Below, piece after piece: positions 58,568-64,000 of a DNA stretch of 64,000 nucleotides (its first letter is position 1; every line of letters begins with the position of its first letter). Made by a program: the position numbers and the translations under genes. The DNA is from Hippophae tibetana (lineage: Eukaryota; Streptophyta; Magnoliopsida; Rosales; Elaeagnaceae), in the NCBI GenBank assembly GCA_037013495.1, contig CM072803.1:16451501-16515500 (forward strand), given 5' to 3'. The notes below the pieces were generated by a model. The model was given only the letters and a program-made list of their open reading frames with translations. It was not told the DNA's origin and did not search any database.

Positions 58568-60517
58568 ATGGGTTTCATGTTGAACACACGACTTATTTGC
58601 TACTCTCATGAGATTGTTAATGGAGAAGCAATGTATGCGTCTTCAAATTGTCTTCCTGTTAAGGCTCTGAGATTTGAACCAGCTGGGCATTCCTTTCACT
58701 CTGCTGCTCTTAAACTTCTTGGTTATGTAGATGAAGTTGTGGATAATGAAAATCAGAAGGAAACTGGTGATAAGGAACAAACATCCCTTCCATCATATGA
58801 ATCTTATAACACCAAAGGCAAAAAGAAATCTGGTGCTGGAAGCCAGCAACAAGATCACTATGCACTTCTGGGTTTAGGCCATTTAAGATACCTAGCAACT
58901 GAGGAACAGATAAAAAAAAGCTATCGTGAGACTGCCTTGAAATATCATCCTGACAAACAAGCTGTTCTTCTTCTCGCTGAGGAAACTGAAGGGGCAAAGC
59001 AAGAAAAAAAGGATGAGATAGATAGCCACTTCAAGTCCATCCAAGAAGCATATGAAGTCTTAATGGATCCTGTCAAAAGACGAATTTATGACTCCACAGA
59101 CGAGGTTGATGATGAGATTCCAGCAGATTGTGCCCCACAGGACTTCTTCAAGGTGTTCGGTCCAGCATTTATAAGGAATGGGCGGTGGTCAGTTAACCAG
59201 CCGGTCCCCTTTTTAGGTGATGAGAATTCCACATTTGGTGAAGCAGATAGCTTTTATAACTTTTGGTACAGTTTTAAAAGTTGGAGAGAGTTCCCACATG
59301 CTGATGAGTTTGATCTTGAGCAAGCTGAGTCCCGTGACCATAAGAGGTGGATGGAGAGGCAGAATGCAAAGCTTACGGAAAAGGCTAGGAAGGAGGAAAA
59401 TGCTAGGATTCGTGCTCTGGTTGACAATGCCTATAGAAGAGACCCTAGGATATTGAAGAGAAAGGAGGAGCAGAAGGCTGAGAAGCAGAGGAAAAAGGAG
59501 GCTAAGTATTTAGCAAAAAAATTGCAGGAGGAGGAAGCAGCCAGGGCTGCTGAAGAAGAGAGACGTCGAAAGGAGGAGGAAGAGCGATGTGCTGCCGAAG
59601 CAGCATTACAACAGAAAAAGGTTAAAGAGAAAGAGAAGAAACTCTTGCGCAAAGAGCGGAATCGTTTGCGAACACTTTCAAGATCTATTGTGTCTCAGCA
59701 TTTGCTCAACCTTTCTGAGGATAATGTCCAAAGTCTTTGTATGGCACTTGATATGGAGCAGATGAAAAACTTATGTGACAAAATGGATGGGATGGAAGGT
59801 TTGGAGATGGCAGAAGTTCTCAGGATTGCCTGTGGATGTAATGATGATTTGGAGGATAAAGAAGTAGATAACAAAAAACCTGAACAGCAGAATGGTTCTA
59901 TGGATACTAATGGAAGTATTCCTTTTAGCAGTTCCGAAAAGAAAGAAAAACATTGGGGCAGGGAAGAGATTGAGCATCTGAGAAAAGGAATGCATAAATA
60001 CCCTAAAGGAACATCTAGGAGGTGGGAAGTTATATCAGAATATATGGGCACAGGGAGATCGGTGGAAGAAATTCTTAAGGCAACCAAAACAGTGCTCCTA
60101 CAGAAGCCTGATTCTTCAAAAGCTTTTGATTCATTTCTTGAGAAGAGGAAGTCTGCACCATCTATTTCATCTCCACTTACAACTAGGGATGACGTAGGAG
60201 ATATCTCAATTCCACATAGGCCTGAAACTAGTGCCAGCCAGTCTGATGTGCCCAATGACTCTTTAAACAAGATTGCAAGTAACCAGAGTCCCACTGATTC
60301 TGTCACCACAAACGTGGTATCTTCAAGTTCTGATCAAGAGGTGTGGTCTGCTGTACAGGAAAGAGCCCTGGTTCAAGCTCTGAAAACATTCCCAAAGGAG
60401 ACTAGTCAGCGGTGGGAGCGAGTTGCTGCTTCAGTCCCTGGAAAAACAGTGAATCAATGCAAGAAAAAGTTTACATTCTTAAAGGTAAGCTTTAGGAATA
60501 AGAAAAGTGATGTTTAG
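58568..60517 (+). CDS. ZRF1: ZRF1/DNAJC2-type J-protein with SANT domains (649 aa)
   Basis: Zuotin/MPP11/GlsA family. Family role: the J-domain partner in the ribosome-associated complex stimulates Hsp70 at the nascent-chain exit. The same protein acts in the nucleus in Polycomb-linked control of transcription and, in Arabidopsis, of seed and plant development. Seen here: N-terminal plant block SSNCLPVKAL..PAGH (residues 26-41); J-domain about 96-178 with the HPD triad at 127-129; zuotin homology region from about 188; highly charged Lys/Glu/Arg/Ala helix about 255-365 that binds ribosomes in relatives; SANT/Myb 1 about 461-512 (W463, W486); SANT/Myb 2 about 590-643 (W593, W616). Length fits plant relatives of about 650 residues. 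No coding introns. The start is chosen because homology begins at once and ACAATGG has A at -3 and G at +4. The 204-codon frame opposite is a shadow. Family call is firm; the symbol follows the Arabidopsis usage. Confidence 0.95.
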   Translation: MGFMLNTRLICYSHEIVNGEAMYASSNCLPVKALRFEPAGHSFHSAALKLLGYVDEVVDNENQKETGDKEQTSLPSYESYNTKGKKKSGAGSQQQDHYALLGLGHLRYLATEEQIKKSYRETALKYHPDKQAVLLLAEETEGAKQEKKDEIDSHFKSIQEAYEVLMDPVKRRIYDSTDEVDDEIPADCAPQDFFKVFGPAFIRNGRWSVNQPVPFLGDENSTFGEADSFYNFWYSFKSWREFPHADEFDLEQAESRDHKRWMERQNAKLTEKARKEENARIRALVDNAYRRDPRILKRKEEQKAEKQRKKEAKYLAKKLQEEEAARAAEEERRRKEEEERCAAEAALQQKKVKEKEKKLLRKERNRLRTLSRSIVSQHLLNLSEDNVQSLCMALDMEQMKNLCDKMDGMEGLEMAEVLRIACGCNDDLEDKEVDNKKPEQQNGSMDTNGSIPFSSSEKKEKHWGREEIEHLRKGMHKYPKGTSRRWEVISEYMGTGRSVEEILKATKTVLLQKPDSSKAFDSFLEKRKSAPSISSPLTTRDDVGDISIPHRPETSASQSDVPNDSLNKIASNQSPTDSVTTNVVSSSSDQEVWSAVQERALVQALKTFPKETSQRWERVAASVPGKTVNQCKKKFTFLKVSFRNKKSDV

Positions 60518-61242
60518 TCATAGTGTGTTGTGATGTCTTCTGAAGATGCAAGCAAGATTAGAGAAGCTGGCATTTTCAGTGCTGCCTTATATTATAATTC
60601 TTTGGCATGAGGGATACTCTCGGATGATGAACTCAAACCTTTGTCTACGTGACAGGTAAAATTTATTTGCAATTAGATGTGCAATAGGTCTATTAGTACG
60701 TGATTTATAAACTATCTGGGGATGAGGGGAGACATGTCAATTAACAGTTTGAGCTTATTCAACGTAAATAAGTGATAAATTTTGGCTTTATGACTAGAGC
60801 ACCGGCATAGTTCAATCAGCAGGAGAATAGTGAGACTGAGAAGAGTAAGTCAAATTTTGGCAATAGTTATACAATCTATTATTTGTGAACACTGATGCTT
60901 TTAGAGAAATATTTAGTTAAATTACACATTTTACCATCCTTTTTTTTGGCTTTAAGACTTCGCCATTTATTCTTTTAATACATGTCTCCCTAGTCTATTT
61001 GAGGGCCGATCAATTTCATCTTCTAAACAGCTTAGCCTTTGCATTTTATATTAGTTCCTACATTTTGTCGTGCTTGTATTTTGACTTGATTTATATTTTG
61101 CTGCTCTGTATGTTTTGTATTTATTTTGCTTTTTTTCTTTGCATCTAAAGTACAGGATAAAACCAATTAGATAAAAGACAATTAGCTATAGGAAAGTTTG
61201 GAGGCATTAATGAAGGACAGAGTGTTGAGTTGAGAAAATAAA
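60518..61242 (+). other. ZRF1: 3' flank of ZRF1 (likely 3' UTR and terminator region)
   Basis: T-rich downstream sequence. GACAG then GTAAAA at 60651-60661 is a good donor consensus, so a 3' UTR intron is possible. AATAAA at 61237-61242 is the clearest polyadenylation-like hexamer, but it is about 720 bases from the stop. Plant 3' ends often use weaker signals, so the real end may be nearer. Confidence 0.35.
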
Positions 61243-61590
61243 ACTTTTTTGGGGGAAAAGAGATATATGAGAATAGTGAATCCCATAGAAATAGTATCAA
61301 TGATTCAGCCAACGTTTTTTTGTCTTCAGTTTTTGGTTTTTTGGGAAATAGAAAACTTATCAATTTAGCTTTTTCGCACTATAATCACATTGTGTAATCC
61401 TTTTCTTATATTTTAATTTGTCGCAATTTTATTCTCCTTGCTATTCTTAGAGTTTTAATATTTGTTGGTAATTAATCCACATTTTCTTTCACTTAACTTC
61501 TACACTCTTTGTTGAGGATGCCTTTTTATTACTCCAGCCAGTTTGAGAATTGTTCAATGTGGGTTTCCCCTCGAATAAAGGGCCATCGAA
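61243..61590. other. Non-coding, no feature recognised
   Basis: T-rich intergenic sequence between the ZRF1 3' region and the inverted-repeat element. No open frame of note. Confidence 0.5.
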
Positions 61591-62327
61591 TCTATTTGTT
61601 ATTGAAAATGTATACTCTAGTTCCTTTGTTATTGGAAGAGGCCATAGAAGTCCTTTTGTTATTCTTGAGTATTTGAGTCCAAAATTTCACAAAATTGACC
61701 GACCAAATCACGCACATGTCCATTTATTGAGAGGTAAAATTGTCCAAACCCCACCTATTGCCAAACCCCACTTGCTGACAAAAACAGCCTACCTCACTCC
61801 AGTCACTGCTTGAAAAGACCTCCACAACCCTAATCACGTCTTACTTGAGGCCTATTCTTATTGGTATTGAAAACTTAGGCCTTTGTCCGTGCTCGTTGGT
61901 GCCTTCTTTGTTGAGAACCTCCAAATCCCCTTTAGATTTGCACCAGTTTTTCGTTTTTATAGCACCTCTTGGCTCCTTTGAAGATGGGTTGTCGATTCCG
62001 ACAAAAATAGACCTTGGGAAGGGCGTGACTCGTGTTGTTTCTAACAGTAGTTGGGGTGGGGTTAGGTAGGATGTTTTTGGTAGGGATTGCAGTTGGGAGC
62101 AGTAGGGTTAGGAGCGGTTGGGATTGGGTAGGTCGTTTTTGGCAGTAGGCAAGGTTTGGACAATGTTTTCCCTCATTAACTGATTTCACATGCAAGTCAA
62201 TATATGTCACTTGGTCAATTTTGAGACACTTTTTACTTGAATGGTACTTATAAATAACAAATGTACTAATGTTGCCCTTTCCAATAACAAAGGTACCAAA
62301 AAGTACACATTTTCAATAACAAATAGA
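61591..62327. mobile_element. Long-TIR DNA element (MULE-like), 737 bp
   Basis: The ends TCTATTTGTTATTGAAAATGT (left) and its inverted copy (right, ending 62327) are nearly perfect. The arms extend inward about 210-240 bp with shared words (CAAAATTGACC, ATTGTCCAAACC, CCTA.TGCCAAA). Each arm carries three TTTGTTATT words about 30-33 bp apart. The 61800-62085 centre is GC-richer, with open frames of 74 to 92 codons but no known family. Long TIRs suggest a Mutator-like non-autonomous element, perhaps with captured host DNA. No target duplication is visible. Confidence 0.7.
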
Positions 62328-63558
62328 CCTGTATGACTTTCCTCTCCCTATCTTGCCACTTCATTTCTCATCTCCTCTACAATGTCCTCCAATTAATAAC
62401 TGATTTTGTTGAGATACTTCTAGAGCTGCCCTGCTTGGTTCGTTAGTCATTGTTATGTTGGAAATTGGAATGATGGTTGATAGGATTTGGATTTTGTAGA
62501 TGTCCAATAAAAGGGCCTTTACTGACGTGAAGATAGCTTTACAACAGAGAGAATAATGTAATTTATTGCAATGGTCCGTTATGTTCTAGCTAGCTGTATC
62601 AATTAAATTACATAAGTTATATAACTTATATCCCGTAAAATTAAAATATCTTAATACATAATTAAAATGTTTTTTTGCCATAACTTGTGAGAAAATTATT
62701 TATTTTCTACCTATTTGTATATGATAAATGTGTTTGATGGATTTTATTTTTGGTTAGTTCCGGGTAATATTGGTATTTTAAACTATTTTGCCTGCAATAA
62801 TTTTATTTGGATTATCTTCAGATTTTAGAAGATAATTAACTAAATTTTGCTTTTTATTTAAAGTTTTCTCAATAGTGTTTAGGATATGAAGTTTGGTTCA
62901 TCTTTATTGACATAATTTTTGTTTGTAAAATGCACTTGATTTTTTGAGACTTGTATTTTCACTTCTGAAGGCTTTTTATGCCTTGAATTATTCATGAGAT
63001 TGTTAAATAACCATTATTTTGATATTTTTAAATCGTTCTAATTAATAAGTTGGATTTGAATTTCTGTTTTATAAGGTCTTGGTTCGAATAATCTTACAAA
63101 AGTTTATACTTTTTTTTATATAAATTTTGTTAATTTATGGATAGTTTTCTATTGAATGGTTAGACTTTAAGATTGATGATTTATAAGTTGAATCTTCATC
63201 TTTAATGAATTATTTATAATGTGATCTGTTATAGATATAAAGAAATTTGGTATTATATTAAATCAAATAATTTCATTTACTAAGTTTGGTTGAATACTGT
63301 TTATTATTGATTGTAATAGATATTTTATTCTTTCATCTAAAATTATTGAAAGTGAAAGGGTATCTAGTCTAAATAAACATCTAATTGAGATCTGTATTAG
63401 ATTTATGTGAACATAATTATTGAATATTTTTTTCTTCCATCTATCTAGTCTTTTTTATCAAATCGTTATATTTCAATTGTTTCGTCTTTGGTACATTTAG
63501 TATCAAAGTTTTCAATAAATTGTTCAAAAGTTTTTGTCAAGAAATTTTAAATTTGAAC

Positions 63559-63600
<42 letters not shown>

Positions 63601-64000
63601 CCATTTGTTTGGTTCATTTTATTTCTTTAAGTTTAAATTCTCTCATTAAATCTTTTAATTTTATATGTTAATTTTTCAACAGGAGTTTCATTTATTTTGA
63701 TCGTAGAATTTGATTGTTCTTGTAACATAAACATCCTTTTTTCTTTAGATAATTCTTTTTCACATTTTAATTTATATATATATATTTTTATATTAAAGAT
63801 TAATTCCTCATAAAGAATTTCTAAATCATTTGTTTCTAAAATTTTAATGATCTTTTGTACTTTTTTCTTTTTTTAGAACTCATGTGCATATATTGACCTT
63901 CTTCATCACATGTACGACGTTTATATTTTTTTTGTTTGCAGTTGTTTTTTATTTAGGTTTTTGTTTTCTAATATTCTTTTTTTTTGCATATATTTTTTTG
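62328..64000. other. AT-rich intergenic DNA, no gene seen
   Basis: No supported gene. From about 62620 to the end the sequence is strongly AT-rich. The minus strand at 63660-63930 reads as Lys/Glu/Asn-rich in one frame, but composition alone can give this. Confidence 0.5.
63561..63597. repeat. (TA)n microsatellite
   Basis: About 18 uninterrupted TA repeats. Likely length-variable. Confidence 0.9.

Noticed and set aside
59695-60309. 204-codon open frame on the minus strand
   Set aside because: It lies wholly inside the ZRF1 coding region and reflects its composition; no family resemblance.
63660-63930. Lys/Glu/Asn-rich minus-strand frame as a gene remnant
   Set aside because: AT-rich DNA gives such composition by chance, and I recognise no family.
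1-64000. tRNA or rRNA genes
   Set aside because: No cloverleaf with conserved A and B boxes and no rRNA wording was noticed. The tRNA-like words seen are primer sites of LTR elements.

Overview
The window is AT-rich eudicot-type plant nuclear DNA. Roughly the first 57 kb are old, layered transposable elements with no host gene that I can support. One well-preserved host gene follows at 58568-60517 (+). It is an uninterrupted 649-codon frame for the J-protein ZRF1/DNAJC2 (zuotin/GlsA family). Plant-type LTR retrotransposons (Ty3-type Athila and Tat lineages, Ty1/Copia), MITE-like hairpins, and a promoter with TGGGCC and telo-box motifs all point to a flowering plant. I cannot name the species from sequence alone.

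Layout. 1-2135: 3' end of a Copia-type element with its LTR. About 2300-7425: 3' part of an Athila-type element (env-like region, long 3' non-coding region, LTR). 7430-14998: tandem repeats, a small inverted-repeat element, one well-defined LTR with primer site (10849-11590), and duplicated non-coding DNA. 14999-21830: a solo-LTR-like unit, then a pile of five same-strand LTR copies. 21830-23050: Copia fragment on the minus strand. 23055-25526: 5' end of a Ty3-type element. 25527-27324: a solo LTR with a perfect 5-bp target duplication. 27330-30890: 3' half of a Tat-lineage element on the minus strand, whose tail carries a higher-order minisatellite. 30891-46995: a long Athila element (LTR, gag, protease, RT, RNase H, integrase, LTR), itself interrupted at 40977-44684 by a second Athila-type element. 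46996-55536: a minus-strand Copia element with a gag part and very long LTRs. 56544-57122: a foldback MITE. 57540-61250: ZRF1 promoter, leader, CDS and 3' region. 61591-62327: a long-TIR DNA element. 62328-64000: AT-rich DNA without a recognisable gene.

Functionally only ZRF1 matters to the host. The J-domain, charged ribosome-binding region and two SANT/Myb domains are all present and the frame is open. The promoter resembles that of translation-related plant genes, which fits a ribosome-associated chaperone. The retroelements are treated as fossils: all show multiple breaks and none looks able to move. I found no new multi-gene system. The most notable structures are the 12-unit higher-order minisatellite, the solo LTR with a GC-rich promoter and a TGACGTCA palindrome, the LTR pile-up, the two gag-like units in one Athila element, and the two inverted-repeat elements flanking ZRF1.
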